DNA of 64,000 nt from Lysinibacillus macroides (GCF_001281525.1 NZ_LGCI01000010.1:1048051-1112050), one strand, 5' to 3'; numbered from the stretch's first letter, positions 54,187 to 63,433 are shown. Notes: generated from the sequence alone by a model not told the origin. Made by a program: numbers and translations.

Positions 54187-54198
54187 AAAATAAAATGG

Positions 54199-54272
54199 CT
54201 CCGAAGGCAGGACTCGAACCTGCGACAACCTGATTAACAGTCAGGTGCTACTACCAACTGAGCTACTTCGGA
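54199..54272 (-). tRNA. tRNA-Asn (GUU)
   Basis: Acceptor TCCGAAG/CTTCGGA, anticodon stem CTGAC/TCAGG region with anticodon GTT; CCA encoded. Confidence 0.95.
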
Positions 54273-54279
54273 ATAATGG

Positions 54280-54353
<74 letters not shown>

Positions 54354-54357
54354 TTGG

Positions 54358-54428
54358 AGCGGGTGATGGGAATCGAACCCACGACATCAGCTTGGAAGGC
54401 TGAGGTTTTACCATTAAACTACACCCGC
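54358..54428 (-). tRNA. tRNA-Gly (UCC)
   Basis: Acceptor GCGGGTG/CACCCGC, anticodon TCC in loop CTTCCAA; U73 and CCA encoded. In B. subtilis trnB a tRNA-His precedes this gene; here the upstream neighbour is Phe. Confidence 0.95.
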
Positions 54429-54436
54429 ATAAATGG

Positions 54437-54509
54437 TGGGTCAGGACGGAATCGAACCGCCGACACTTAGAGCTTCAATCTAATGCTCTACCAACTGAGC
54501 TACTGACCC
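54437..54509 (-). tRNA. tRNA-Phe (GAA)
   Basis: Acceptor GGGTCAG/CTGACCC, anticodon GAA in loop TTGAAGC; CCA encoded. Confidence 0.95.
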
Positions 54510-54554
54510 ATTTCTTCCTTGCTTTACTTTTTCTATCATTCTATAAAAAAATGG

Positions 54555-54627
54555 CGGTCCCGACCGGGATCGAACCGGCGATCTCCTGCGTGACAGGCAG
54601 GCATGTTAACCGCTACACCACGGGACC
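54555..54627 (-). tRNA. tRNA-Asp (GUC)
   Basis: Acceptor GGTCCCG/CGGGACC, anticodon GTC in loop CTGTCAC; G73 and CCA encoded. A 36-bp tandem repeat separates it from fMet. Confidence 0.95.
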
Positions 54628-54630
54628 TTT

Positions 54631-54730
54631 TTGTTGCTGTCGCTTCGCTTTCGCACAGAAAACATTTTGTTGCTGTCGCTTCGCTTTCGCACAGAAAACA
54701 TTTTGTTGCTGTCGCTTCGCTTTCGCACAG
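54631..54730. repeat. Three tandem copies of a 36-bp unit inside the tRNA array
   Basis: The unit starts TTGTTGCTGTCGCTTCGC at 54631, 54667 and 54703, with an exact 36-base offset; the third copy changes after the CACAG. It lies in the spacer between tRNA-Asp and tRNA-fMet and must be transcribed with them. There is no spacer between units, so it is not a CRISPR array. It may affect RNA processing or simply have arisen by slippage. Confidence 0.9.
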
Positions 54731-54740
54731 ATAAAATTGG

Positions 54741-54812
<72 letters not shown>

Positions 54813-54868
54813 ATAATCATATGTTGTTTCGAGTTTTTCAAGCACCATTTATAAAGACAGAAAACTGG

Positions 54869-54958
54869 AGGAGGTAGAGGGATTCGAACCCCCGCGCGGT
54901 GTTACCCGCCTGTCGGTTTTCAAGACCGATCCCTTCAGCCAGACTTGGGTATACCTCC
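54869..54958 (-). tRNA. tRNA-Ser (UGA)
   Basis: Class II tRNA of 90 bases, acceptor GGAGGTA/TACCTCC, anticodon TGA in loop CTTGAAA, long variable arm. The base before the encoded CCA reads T, where G73 is usual for serine. Confidence 0.93.
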
Positions 54959-54976
54959 GTTACAATATATAAATGG

Positions 54977-55050
54977 TGGACCTTGCAGGACTCGAACCTG
55001 CGACCGGACGGTTATGAGCCGTCTGCTCTAACCAACTGAGCTAAAGGTCC
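54977..55050 (-). tRNA. tRNA-Ile2 (CAU, lysidine type)
   Basis: Acceptor GGACCTT/AAGGTCC, anticodon CAT. The C4-G69 and C5-G68 pairs match known TilS determinants, and it takes the place of tRNA-Ile between Met and Ser in B. subtilis trnB. Lysidine modification would make it read AUA. A methionine tRNA is the alternative by anticodon alone. Confidence 0.85.
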
Positions 55051-55057
55051 TTTAAGA

Positions 55058-55131
55058 TGGCGGCAGAGGGGATCGAACCCCCGACCTTACGGGTATGAAC
55101 CGTACGCTCTAGCCAGCTGAGCTACGCCGCC
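55058..55131 (-). tRNA. tRNA-Met, elongator (CAU)
   Basis: Acceptor GGCGGCG/TGCCGCC, anticodon CAT in loop GTTCATA-like context; body close to the B. subtilis elongator tRNA-Met. The bases after the discriminator read TC, so CCA is not fully encoded. Confidence 0.88.
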
Positions 55132-55162
55132 AGGATCTTTATACTGGTTAATTTACTTATGG

Positions 55163-55235
55163 TGGAGCCTAGCGGGATCGAACCGCTGACCTCCTGCGTG
55201 CAAGGCAGGCGCTCTCCCAGCTGAGCTAAGGCCCC
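55163..55235 (-). tRNA. tRNA-Ala (UGC)
   Basis: Acceptor GGGGCCT/AGGCTCC with a G-T pair; anticodon TGC in loop CTTGCAC; CCA encoded. Confidence 0.95.
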
Positions 55236-55253
55236 ATAATTTTTAGGAAATGG

Positions 55254-55327
55254 TCGGGAAGACAGGATTCGAACCTGCGACCCCTTGGTCCCAAACCAAG
55301 TGCTCTACCAAGCTGAGCTACTTCCCG
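55254..55327 (-). tRNA. tRNA-Pro (UGG)
   Basis: Acceptor CGGGAAG/CTTCCCG, anticodon TGG in loop TTTGGGA; CCA encoded. Confidence 0.95.
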
Positions 55328-55339
55328 TTGTTCTTTTGG

Positions 55340-55413
<74 letters not shown>

Positions 55414-55424
55414 ATTTAAAATGG

Positions 55425-55510
55425 TGCCGAGGACCGGAATCGAACCGGTACGGTAGTCACCTACCGCAGGATTTTAAGTCCTGTGCGTCTGCCAGTTCCG
55501 CCACCCCGGC
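55425..55510 (-). tRNA. tRNA-Leu (UAA)
   Basis: Class II tRNA of 86 bases, acceptor GCCGGGG/CCTCGGC, anticodon TAA in loop CTTAAAA; CCA encoded. Confidence 0.95.
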
Positions 55511-55518
55511 ACATTTGG

Positions 55519-55591
55519 AGCGGAAGACGAGGTTCGAACTCGCGACCCCCACCTTGGCAAGGTGGTGTTCTACCACTGAACTACTTCCGCA
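55519..55591 (-). tRNA. tRNA-Gly (GCC)
   Basis: Acceptor GCGGAAG/CTTCCGC, anticodon GCC in loop TTGCCAA; U73 and CCA encoded. Confidence 0.95.
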
Positions 55592-55629
55592 TGTGCATAC
55601 GTTTTTTTATCTGGCAATGAAAATAATGG

Positions 55630-55711
55630 TGCGGGTGAAGGGAGTCGAACCCCCACGCCTTGCGGCGCTAGATCCTAAGTCTAGTGCGTCTGCCAATTCC
55701 GCCACACCCGC
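55630..55711 (-). tRNA. tRNA-Leu (UAG)
   Basis: Class II tRNA of 82 bases, acceptor GCGGGTG/CACCCGC, anticodon TAG in loop CTTAGGA; CCA encoded. Confidence 0.95.
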
Positions 55712-55731
55712 TTCTTATTATTTCGAAATGG

Positions 55732-55804
55732 TGAGCCATGAAGGACTCGAACCTTCGACCCTCTGATTAAAAGTCAGATGCTCTACCAACTGAGCTAATG
55801 GCTC
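55732..55804 (-). tRNA. tRNA-Lys (UUU)
   Basis: Acceptor GAGCCAT/ATGGCTC, anticodon TTT in loop CTTTTAA; CCA encoded. Substrate class for the mnm5s2U pathway encoded at 12.8-14.3 kb. Confidence 0.95.
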
Positions 55805-55813
55805 GAAAAATGG

Positions 55814-55886
<73 letters not shown>

Positions 55887-55892
55887 ATATGG

Positions 55893-55965
55893 TGGAGGAT
55901 GACGGGCTCGAACCGCCGACCCTCTGCTTGTAAGGCAGATGCTCTCCCAGCTGAGCTAATCCTCC
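55893..55965 (-). tRNA. tRNA-Val (UAC)
   Basis: Acceptor GGAGGAT/ATCCTCC, anticodon TAC in loop CTTACAA; CCA encoded. First tRNA after the 5S gene. Confidence 0.95.
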
Positions 55966-55976
55966 TGGGTATTATG

Positions 55977-56092
<116 letters not shown>

Positions 56093-56147
56093 TTTTTGTA
56101 TGTACATTGTTTTGAAAGTTGTTTTCCTGTCCTTCAAGACAAGAATT

Positions 56148-56176
56148 ATTGTATAACGTTTTCTAACATTGTGCAA
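56148..56176 (-). promoter_or_regulatory. Promoter of the 5S-tRNA operon
   Basis: On the minus strand -35 TTGCAC (56176-56171), a 17-bp spacer and -10 TACAAT (56153-56148) make a strong sigma-A promoter about 50 bases before the 5S gene. Between it and the 5S is a hairpin (TTCTTGTC...GACAGGAA). This would let the operon be transcribed without 16S and 23S. Confidence 0.7.
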
Positions 56177-56310
56177 TACTTTTTTTATTAAAAAAAGAAA
56201 TTATTACTTTTTGAAGATATTTTTGCTAAGTAAGAGAAATTATTGTCCTGCAACACATTATAGCAATAGTTAATTCAAAAGAAAACAATTATTTTATAAT
56301 ATATCACACG

Positions 56311-57553
56311 TGTTGATTAACCAAAATCAACCAGTATTTATTTGCGTCAGTTCCCCATGAAATGCGAGTATTTCTTTGATGCCAATACGCCATTCGATTG
56401 GCAGAGTAGCGCAAAGAAGCTGGCGTGTAAAACCAGCGAAAGATAGGCGTTTACAGTTATTTTTCTTGTGTCCTTCTGTATGCAAAAACTTTAATAATAC
56501 ATAGGCAATTAAAGCCGCAAATAGCTGATTAAATACCGCATTTTTCGTCGTACCAAATAACACAGGCACATTTAAATTCTGTTTAATCCAGCGAAAAAAG
56601 GATTCAATTGCCCAACGTTCTTTATACATGCCAGCGATTTCTTCCGCCATTCCCTCACGAAGATTCGTGACAACCCGTACAATGGCGCCTTCATAATCCG
56701 TAAACTCAATAACACGGTGACGTTCCTTTGTTTGTTTTTGCGCCGAGCCAAGTGTACATGTGAAATCAGCAACGATATTGGACCCTTCAACAGTAGCCCT
56801 TTTTAACGATTTTTTGCGGTTTAACTGGATATTACCCTTTAAACGGATGACAAAACCTTGCTTTGTTTTCACATACCGATCGACTTTATCCACTGAAAAA
56901 TAGGCCCGATCCGCTACTAAAATAAATCGCTTATTTTCGAGTTCAACACCGACAGGACCATCGTGTTTCAAACCTGTTGTTTCAACGATTTGAAGAGGCA
57001 TCCCTGTGTTATTTGTAAAGCTGACGTGCAATTTAATACCTGAACGTTCGCCATGATACAGCGCCCATGGTAAACGATTTTTTCCGACCGTCATCGTTGT
57101 TGAATCAATTGCCAGTAGTTCTTTTTCAAGCTTAAGTGAACGTCTCGCTGATCGATTTAATCGGCCGATAATTCGTTCAAAAATTCGTTTAACAATCAGA
57201 TAATTTAGTTCGCCTAAACGTTTGGACAGCGTAGAATAGTCTACTGATTTCAAGCCTTTCTCCGTCGCCACATCTGAAGCGTAACGCAAGCTTTTCCATT
57301 CGAATATAGCAGCGCCAACCAAGTAGTTTAAAAGTGTTGGTACATCACATTTACGCGCCGTATCTTTAAACTGAAACTCAGCTAGAATCCCATTGATTTC
57401 TTCCTGTGAAATAAAGTTTTGAAGTAGTGTGAAAATCGCGGTATTCTTAACCATGAGAGATTCCTCCTTGTAAATGTTGGTGTGGTAACTTACATTTTAC
57501 ATGGAATCTCTCTTTTTTATTAGTTTTTGGTGGTAAAAATTGGTTAATCAACA
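56311..57553 (-). mobile_element. IS4-family insertion sequence
   Basis: The element is about 1243 bp, bounded by the 14-bp inverted repeat TGTTGATTAACCAA (56311-56324; complement 57540-57553). Outside these, ATCAC on the left and GTGAT on the right extend the symmetry imperfectly, so the true ends may be a few bases further out. It holds one transposase gene. I see no clear direct target duplication. It lies about 135 bases upstream of the 5S-tRNA promoter. Confidence 0.85.
56327..57454 (-). CDS. IS4-family DDE transposase
   Basis: The 375-residue transposase appears intact. The three acidic residues lie in LLAIDSTTMTV (first Asp, about 117), FILVADRAYFS (second Asp, about 187) and the IS4 signature Y-x2-R-x3-E-x6-K in YKERWAIESFFRWIK (Glu about 291). 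An N-terminal helical domain of about 90 residues precedes the catalytic core. A GGAGG-type site lies before the ATG. The full frame and matching terminal repeats suggest the element could still be mobile. Confidence 0.93.
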   Translation of the reverse strand: MVKNTAIFTLLQNFISQEEINGILAEFQFKDTARKCDVPTLLNYLVGAAIFEWKSLRYASDVATEKGLKSVDYSTLSKRLGELNYLIVKRIFERIIGRLNRSARRSLKLEKELLAIDSTTMTVGKNRLPWALYHGERSGIKLHVSFTNNTGMPLQIVETTGLKHDGPVGVELENKRFILVADRAYFSVDKVDRYVKTKQGFVIRLKGNIQLNRKKSLKRATVEGSNIVADFTCTLGSAQKQTKERHRVIEFTDYEGAIVRVVTNLREGMAEEIAGMYKERWAIESFFRWIKQNLNVPVLFGTTKNAVFNQLFAALIAYVLLKFLHTEGHKKNNCKRLSFAGFTRQLLCATLPIEWRIGIKEILAFHGELTQINTG

Positions 57554-58217
57554 GACGTGATAATATATATTTTAATAGCTCTCTTTCAAACATTTAATGA
57601 TAAAATATACCTCTTTACCTAACAATTAGGTATAATTACCTTAGACAAATTATATTCCATATTGTAGAAGGTCATCGAAAAATATACAAATCCAGAGATA
57701 TGATTGATATTTTAAAATTGACTAATAGCTGACTGGAGCGAGTAAATGGGCTCCTCAGACGTCTCTAGGATAATTACCTTGGTAGAGTAAAGTCAATCAC
57801 AAGCTATGGTAACGAGCCGTAATTATTTATAATTTTCCTATTTTTAGGCATATCAATACCTTTTGAGCGTACACTCACTTGGTTTGTTGCCTTGCACTGT
57901 TTCGTATTATATATATTCAATAATTTTTAATTTCAGATGCTCTACTAAAGGAACTCAGGTGTCAAAGAAATACTTTCTGTTATCACAATTGTCTTTCCAT
58001 AGTTGATTCTCCCCACAATCATCAAAGTATATATGTAGCTGTTGGCTCTTAGATAATATCTTAAGGATACACCATATTTAGAAATATATGGGGTTGTCAA
58101 ATAAGCTTCTTTTCACAAAATCTCTTGAATATCAAAATGCTATTAAATTGATGTTTTGATATTTTTAATTTTGCTTGAAAACTCCCTTCTCTGACAACCT
58201 CAATAGATCTCACTTTT
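57554..58217. other. Gene-free stretch between the IS and nifS
   Basis: No gene is recognised in these 660 bases; short frames with stops (for example one reading HIVEGHRKIYKSRDMIDILK near 57660) may be relics. A hairpin (AATATCAAAA 58129-58138, complement 58154-58163) near the nifS end may act as its terminator. Confidence 0.4.
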
Positions 58218-59300
58218 TTAAACTGCAGAAAGTGCTTTTTGTAATCTTTCAATCTTTTCAAATGTTGTGGAAGGGCCAAAAGATATTCTAAAAAATTGTC
58301 GGGCTGCTTCCATTGAATAGCCCATTGATAAAATTGCTTTTGTTCCCGATTCACTATGAATATCACACGCACTTCCTGTTGAGATACAAATGCCTGCCTC
58401 GTTTAACTTTAATAACACATATTGTCCTTCTACTTTTTCCATCATCACACCACAAATACTTGGTAATTGCTGACCACATTCTATTAGCTGGCATGTTTTA
58501 GGTAAGTTTTTTATAAAAATTTCCCTTAACACCTTATACTGCTGCAAATCATACTGGTAGTTTTCAATCGCTGTTGCAAAGGCTGCTATTGCTGGCGTAT
58601 CTAACGTCCCTCCTCTTAATCCCCGCTCATGTGTTACACCTGGCGTTAATGCAGAAACTCGGATTGTTGGGTTAATGTAAACTGCACCACAACCTTTTGG
58701 TCCACCAATTTTATGAGCTGAGACTGTCATAGCATCTACTTGTTTGGGTAATTGTATTTTGCCAAAGGATTGTACACAATCAACATGACAGAAAATATTT
58801 GCTTCTCTTGCCACTCCTATTATTTCTTCCATAGGTTGAATAGCGCCAATTTCAGAATTCACATGCTGGATAGTTATTAAAGCTGTATCTTCACGGATTG
58901 TTTGTCGCAATTGCTGTATATCAATACCACCATCTTTTTGCAATGGTAATTTTGTTACAGTAAAACCCATTTTCTCAAGTGTGTTTAATGCTGCATGTAC
59001 AGATGTATGCTCAGCCTGTGAGGAAATAATATGCTTCCCCTTTGTAGAGGCAAATGCTAATGATAAAATGGCTATTAAATTGCCTTCTGTACCGCTTCCT
59101 GTAAAGATCACCCCATCACTATGAACTCCAAGCGCCTTGGCTACCACCTCTCTTGACTGCTGCACAAAATAATGGGCTTGCCCTCCTAAATCATGAAGAC
59201 TTGCACTATTTCCATAATAGCGCTGTGCCACCTCTGTATATACGTTCAGAGCTTTCTTCATCATAGGTGAGGTTGCTGCATAATCCATATAAATCATCAT
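58218..59300 (-). CDS. nifS: Cysteine desulfurase NifS (NAD-synthesis type)
   Basis: The 360-residue PLP enzyme takes sulfur from cysteine. The PLP lysine is in VSAHKIGGPKGCG (about 197), a histidine in ISSQAEHTSVH (about 98), and the active cysteine in STGSACDIHSE (about 316). In B. subtilis NifS matures the iron-sulfur cluster of NadA, and the same pairing is here: the gene is divergent from nadBCA across an ~88-bp spacer. The usual companion repressor gene nadR (yrxA) is not next to it. Confidence 0.92.
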   Translation of the reverse strand: MMIYMDYAATSPMMKKALNVYTEVAQRYYGNSASLHDLGGQAHYFVQQSREVVAKALGVHSDGVIFTGSGTEGNLIAILSLAFASTKGKHIISSQAEHTSVHAALNTLEKMGFTVTKLPLQKDGGIDIQQLRQTIREDTALITIQHVNSEIGAIQPMEEIIGVAREANIFCHVDCVQSFGKIQLPKQVDAMTVSAHKIGGPKGCGAVYINPTIRVSALTPGVTHERGLRGGTLDTPAIAAFATAIENYQYDLQQYKVLREIFIKNLPKTCQLIECGQQLPSICGVMMEKVEGQYVLLKLNEAGICISTGSACDIHSESGTKAILSMGYSMEAARQFFRISFGPSTTFEKIERLQKALSAV

Positions 59301-59358
59301 ATTCTTCCTCTCTTATCTATCAGGTCTTGTTTTCTTTTTTATTTTATGTAAAGATATG

Positions 59359-59368
59359 TGTCAAGACA
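59359..59368. promoter_or_regulatory. Possible NiaR/YrxA-type site between nifS and nadB
   Basis: The palindrome TGTCAAGACA lies in the divergent spacer, and GTCTTG (59324-59329) recurs 38 bases before CAAGAC in inverted form. In B. subtilis the NAD genes are repressed by NadR (YrxA/NiaR), so this is a reasonable candidate. The consensus could not be checked. Confidence 0.35.
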
Positions 59369-59388
59369 ACTGTAAAGAAGGTATAACT

Positions 59389-60975
59389 ATGGATGTAATG
59401 ACAGACGTCGTTATTATTGGCAGTGGTATTGCTGCACTTCAAGCTGCCTTACTGCTTGAAAAACATTTTCAGGTGCAAATTGTCACTAAGTCAGCGGTGC
59501 ATGTTAGTAGTTCTTATCGTGCACAAGGCGGTGTGGCTGCTGTTACAAGTGAGGAAGATCATGTTGAATACCATGTTGCGGATACATTGAAGGCGGGAGA
59601 ATATCATCATGAAAAAGGACATGTAGAAGCACTAATACAAGATGGGGCAAAAATAATAAATAACTATCTAAAATCGGGGCTTCCGATTGATCGACATAGC
59701 AACGGAAAACCTGCGTTAGGCTTAGAGGGAGCCCACAGCCATCATCGTATCCTACATGCAGGTGGTGATCGAACTGGTCAAATTTTTATCGATTACTTGC
59801 TTCATAAACTATCCCCTAAAACAAAGATTAATTGTTATGAAATGGCTTATGAGCTTTTACTGAATACAGATGGTGACTGTGTAGGTGTATTGACAAAGGG
59901 ACGACATGGTATCAAACGTTATTTTGCCCATCATATTATTCTAGCGACAGGGGGTGCAGGTGCTCTTTACTCCTGCACATCAAATTATCCAACAAATACT
60001 GGCGATGGTATTGCTCTAGCCTTTCGTGCGGGTGCTGCTGTTAGTGATATGGAATTTATGCAATTTCATCCAAGCTTGCTATGGTGTGAAAATAAAGCGA
60101 AGGGATTAGTTTCAGAAGCTGTACGAGGCGCTGGTGGTATATTTGTGGATGCACAGCGTCATTCCATTATGAAAGGCTTACATGCACAGCTTGACTTAGC
60201 GCCCAGACATATTACTGCCCTTGCCCTTTATCACAAGCGTGCTGCTGGTGAGGAAACGTTTATTGATATTGCTGGCATTAATAATTTTAGAACGAGATTT
60301 CCAACAATTGCACAGCTCTGTGATGACAATCAAATTGATTTACAGAACGGCTTAATCCCTGTCGCACCAGGCAGTCATTTTTTAATGGGAGGTATCATTG
60401 CTGACGATAAAGGGCGAACTACGCTAGCTAACTTATATGCAGTTGGTGAGGTTGCTTGTACCGGCGTGCATGGCGCGAATCGTTTAGCTAGCAATTCCCT
60501 ATTGGAAGGTATTACATTTGGGCAAAAAATGGCGCAGTTTATTATTCAAAAAGGCTACCATCAAAAAAATTTCATACTTCATCACTCTAAATGTTCTAAC
60601 ACATTGCCATCTTTATTGAGTAAGGAGCAATTACAGCAACAGATGATGCAGTTTTTAGGCATTGTTCGAAATAATGAAGACATGCAGCATTTTGCACAGC
60701 AATTGCCTTCATTACAATTATTGCTCCACGTTCATTTACAAGGATTGGAGCAGGCAGAGCTGGAATTACTGATGATGCATATTGTCGCAACTTTAATGGT
60801 GCATGCTGCCATCACAAGAACAGAAACACGCGGAGCCCATATTCGTACGGATCAGCCTAAGATAGAGGCACAATGGGCAAACCGCTGGATTATTTTTTCA
60901 CAAGGTCAAATGAAAGTGAGGAACTCTTTGTATGAATATCATCAAGCTCGAGGAAATGCTCAAGCAATTTTTTAA
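59389..60975 (+). CDS. nadB: L-aspartate oxidase
   Basis: The 528-residue flavoprotein oxidises aspartate to iminoaspartate, the first step of NAD synthesis. The FAD-binding motif is VVIIGSGIAALQAAL at the N-terminus; SSYRAQGGVAA (about 45), the active-site EGAHSHHRILHAGGDRTG (about 115) and the HGANRLASNSLLEG (about 366) signatures follow. An upstream ATG 11 codons earlier lies in the promoter area; GAAGG is 7 bases before the ATG at 59389. It overlaps nadC by 44 bases, so the two genes are tightly linked. Confidence 0.96.
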   Translation: MDVMTDVVIIGSGIAALQAALLLEKHFQVQIVTKSAVHVSSSYRAQGGVAAVTSEEDHVEYHVADTLKAGEYHHEKGHVEALIQDGAKIINNYLKSGLPIDRHSNGKPALGLEGAHSHHRILHAGGDRTGQIFIDYLLHKLSPKTKINCYEMAYELLLNTDGDCVGVLTKGRHGIKRYFAHHIILATGGAGALYSCTSNYPTNTGDGIALAFRAGAAVSDMEFMQFHPSLLWCENKAKGLVSEAVRGAGGIFVDAQRHSIMKGLHAQLDLAPRHITALALYHKRAAGEETFIDIAGINNFRTRFPTIAQLCDDNQIDLQNGLIPVAPGSHFLMGGIIADDKGRTTLANLYAVGEVACTGVHGANRLASNSLLEGITFGQKMAQFIIQKGYHQKNFILHHSKCSNTLPSLLSKEQLQQQMMQFLGIVRNNEDMQHFAQQLPSLQLLLHVHLQGLEQAELELLMMHIVATLMVHAAITRTETRGAHIRTDQPKIEAQWANRWIIFSQGQMKVRNSLYEYHQARGNAQAIF

Positions 60976-61792
60976 TGAGGATATAGGTGATGGGGATTTA
61001 TCAAGTGAATTTATATTTTCAGCTAAGCAAGAAGGGGCTTTTTCTTTTTATGCTAAAGAAAGTGGGATTTTTTGTGGAGCACCCATTATTGAGCATGGCT
61101 TTCTTCTACTTGATCACTCAATGGAAATCCAGCTGAATAAGCAAGATGGCGATACAGTAGAGGCTGGGGATGTGCTTGCTGTTATTAAGGGCCCTTTGCA
61201 GAAATTATTAATGGGTGAGCGTGTTATTCTAAACCTTATTCAACGTATGTCTGCGATTGCTACAGCCACCCATCAAGCTGTTCAAAAAACAAAAGGGACT
61301 CATGCGAAAATATGTGATACACGTAAAACGATTCCTGGCTTACGTATGCTTGATAAATATGCTGTAAGAATCGGTGGCGCTTATAATCATCGTCATGGTC
61401 TATATGATGCAATTATGTTAAAGGATAACCACATTGCTTTTGCCGGTAGCATCACAAAGGCCGTTCAAATCGCTCGTGCAAAAGTTGGTCATACGGTTAA
61501 AATTGAAGTTGAGATTGAAACAAAGGCACAACTGGATGAAGCCGTCACGGCAGGGGCGGATATTATAATGTTTGATAATCGTAGTCCTGAAGAAATACGC
61601 GCATGGCTCCCTACTGTTCCTTCTTCTATTGCAACAGAAGCGTCAGGAGGGATTACAGTTGAAAATTTACAGGCTTATGCGCAATCAGGTATTCAATGGA
61701 TTTCACTTGGTTCATTAACCCATTCCGTTAAAGCCTTTGATATTAGTGCACTTGTACAAATGAAAGGAGATCGTTCCCTTGTCCATTACTAG
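60932..61792 (+). CDS. nadC: Quinolinate phosphoribosyltransferase
   Basis: The 286-residue enzyme converts quinolinate and PRPP to nicotinate mononucleotide. It begins [23 protein letters not shown], the usual start, and carries [34 protein letters not shown] and MLKDNHI, the substrate-binding segments, then the barrel end FDNRSPEEI and EASGGI. The start is within nadB; the gene overlaps nadA by 14 bases. Confidence 0.96.
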   Translation: MNIIKLEEMLKQFFNEDIGDGDLSSEFIFSAKQEGAFSFYAKESGIFCGAPIIEHGFLLLDHSMEIQLNKQDGDTVEAGDVLAVIKGPLQKLLMGERVILNLIQRMSAIATATHQAVQKTKGTHAKICDTRKTIPGLRMLDKYAVRIGGAYNHRHGLYDAIMLKDNHIAFAGSITKAVQIARAKVGHTVKIEVEIETKAQLDEAVTAGADIIMFDNRSPEEIRAWLPTVPSSIATEASGGITVENLQAYAQSGIQWISLGSLTHSVKAFDISALVQMKGDRSLVHY

Positions 61793-62882
61793 TTTATTAC
61801 AACAAACGACATTACTGCCTGAGCATTATCGGACACTATCCGTAAAGGAAATGGAATCTCGTATTTTAGCAATCAAAAAGAAATTAGGACATAAGCTATT
61901 TATTCCAGGTCATCATTATCAAAAGGATGAAGTCATTCAATTTGCAGATGCAACAGGTGATTCCCTACAGCTTGCCCAATTATCAGCAGCCAACAAGAAA
62001 GCTGAGCATATTGTATTTTGTGGTGTTCATTTTATGGCAGAAACTGCAGATATGCTCACAACAAAACAACAGCATGTTTATTTGCCAGATATGCGAGCTG
62101 GCTGTTCGATGGCGGATATGGCGGATATTTATCAAACAGAGCAAGCATGGCCAATTCTTCAGGGATTCTTTGGCGATACTATTCTTCCCTTAACCTATGT
62201 GAACTCAACTGCTGCCATTAAAGCCTTTACAGGAAGGCATGGAGGAGCTTGTGTCACATCATCCAATGCAAAAGAGCTTGTGCAATGGGCTTTTACACAA
62301 AAACAACGTATTTTATTTTTGCCTGATCAACATTTAGGAAGAAATACCGCTTATGATTTAGGCGTTCCTCTCGAAAATATGGCTGTGTGGAATCCACATG
62401 CAAATGAACTAGAAACAAAGCAGCCCTTAGAAGATATTCAAGTTATTTTATGGAAAGGTCATTGTTCTGTGCATGAAGGTTTTACAGTTTATCATACAGA
62501 AAACGTTCGCAAAGAATATCCAAATATGAGGATTATTGTTCACCCTGAATGCAGTCGTGAGGTTGTGGCAGCAGCTGATGATGCAGGCTCAACGAAATAC
62601 ATTATTGATACTATTAATCAAGCCCCAAGCGGCTCTGCCTGGGCAATTGGCACAGAAATGAACCTTGTCAACCGTATTATTAAACAGCATCCAGACAAAC
62701 ATATTATCTCGTTAAATGAAAACTTCTGCCCTTGCTTAACAATGAATCGAATTGACCTTCCACATTTGTTATGGTGTCTTGAAAGCATTGAACAAGGACA
62801 GCCACATAATCGTATACAGGTAGATGAGCGGACGACAGCTGAAGCGCTTAGCTCCCTAGAAAGAATGCTAGCCAAAAGATAA
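61779..62882 (+). CDS. nadA: Quinolinate synthase
   Basis: The 367-residue 4Fe-4S enzyme condenses iminoaspartate with dihydroxyacetone phosphate to quinolinate. Cluster and active-site segments include [15 protein letters not shown] (about 82), [10 protein letters not shown] (about 107), [10 protein letters not shown] (about 255) and [10 protein letters not shown] (about 315). The start is a TTG, 9 bases after AAAGGAGA and inside nadC; there is no better ATG. NifS, divergent, should supply sulfur for its cluster. A terminator follows. Confidence 0.95.
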   Translation: MSITSLLQQTTLLPEHYRTLSVKEMESRILAIKKKLGHKLFIPGHHYQKDEVIQFADATGDSLQLAQLSAANKKAEHIVFCGVHFMAETADMLTTKQQHVYLPDMRAGCSMADMADIYQTEQAWPILQGFFGDTILPLTYVNSTAAIKAFTGRHGGACVTSSNAKELVQWAFTQKQRILFLPDQHLGRNTAYDLGVPLENMAVWNPHANELETKQPLEDIQVILWKGHCSVHEGFTVYHTENVRKEYPNMRIIVHPECSREVVAAADDAGSTKYIIDTINQAPSGSAWAIGTEMNLVNRIIKQHPDKHIISLNENFCPCLTMNRIDLPHLLWCLESIEQGQPHNRIQVDERTTAEALSSLERMLAKR

Positions 62883-62887
62883 ATTTT

Positions 62888-62927
62888 AAAAGCAGAAATG
62901 TTGGGAAATCAATGTTTCTGCTTTTTT
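62888..62927 (+). terminator. Terminator of nadBCA
   Basis: AAAAGCAGAAA (62888-62898) pairs with TTTCTGCTTTT (62915-62925), then TT. Confidence 0.85.
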
Positions 62928-63016
62928 AGTGAGAAAGTATTACTAGAATTATAAAAACAGGTGAAATTGACATAACTTTTATTTCTATGCTACTGTCGAG
63001 TTGGAGGTGATAAAAA

Positions 63017-63433
63017 ATGGCTTTTCAATCAAAAAATATTTTCATCAATTTACCAGTAAAAGATCTGGGCAAATCTATCACATTTTTTCAGACGTTAGGT
63101 TTTGCGTTCAATCAACAATTCAGCGATGAAACAACAGCATCAATGATCATTAGTGAAAATATCTTCGCCTTAATAATGGTCGAAGAGCACTTCAAAGAAT
63201 TTACTAAGAAAGAAATTACCGATACTACATCTTCTGCAGAAGCAATTTTATGCCTATCTGCTGAAAATCGAGAACAGGTTGACCAATTAGTAAATAAGGC
63301 ACTGGCCTCTGGCGGTAAATCATATAGTGAGCCACAAGATCATGGATTTATGTACGGTTGGGGTTTCCATGACTTAGATGGACATATTTGGGAAGTAGTT
63401 TATATGGATGAAAATGCAATGAATCAAGAATAA
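63017..63433 (+). CDS. VOC-family (glyoxalase-like) protein
   Basis: The 138-residue protein has the paired beta-alpha-beta-beta-beta modules of the vicinal oxygen chelate superfamily: IFINLPVKDLGKSITFFQTL at the start and WGFHDLDGHIWEVVYMD at the end. The late HDLDGHIWEV holds the usual metal-ligand Glu. It resembles the glyoxalase/bleomycin-resistance group YdeN/YuaE type; the substrate is unknown. GGAGGTG lies 9 bases before the ATG. It stands alone after the nad operon. Confidence 0.88.
   Translation: MAFQSKNIFINLPVKDLGKSITFFQTLGFAFNQQFSDETTASMIISENIFALIMVEEHFKEFTKKEITDTTSSAEAILCLSAENREQVDQLVNKALASGGKSYSEPQDHGFMYGWGFHDLDGHIWEVVYMDENAMNQE

Noticed and set aside
54631..54730. CRISPR-like array of 36-bp repeats
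   Set aside because: Units are directly joined with no unique spacers and no cas genes are in the window.
56311..58217. A hidden 23S or 16S rRNA upstream of the 5S gene
   Set aside because: No conserved rRNA blocks could be read between the 5S gene and nifS; the sequence is an IS and AT-rich filler.
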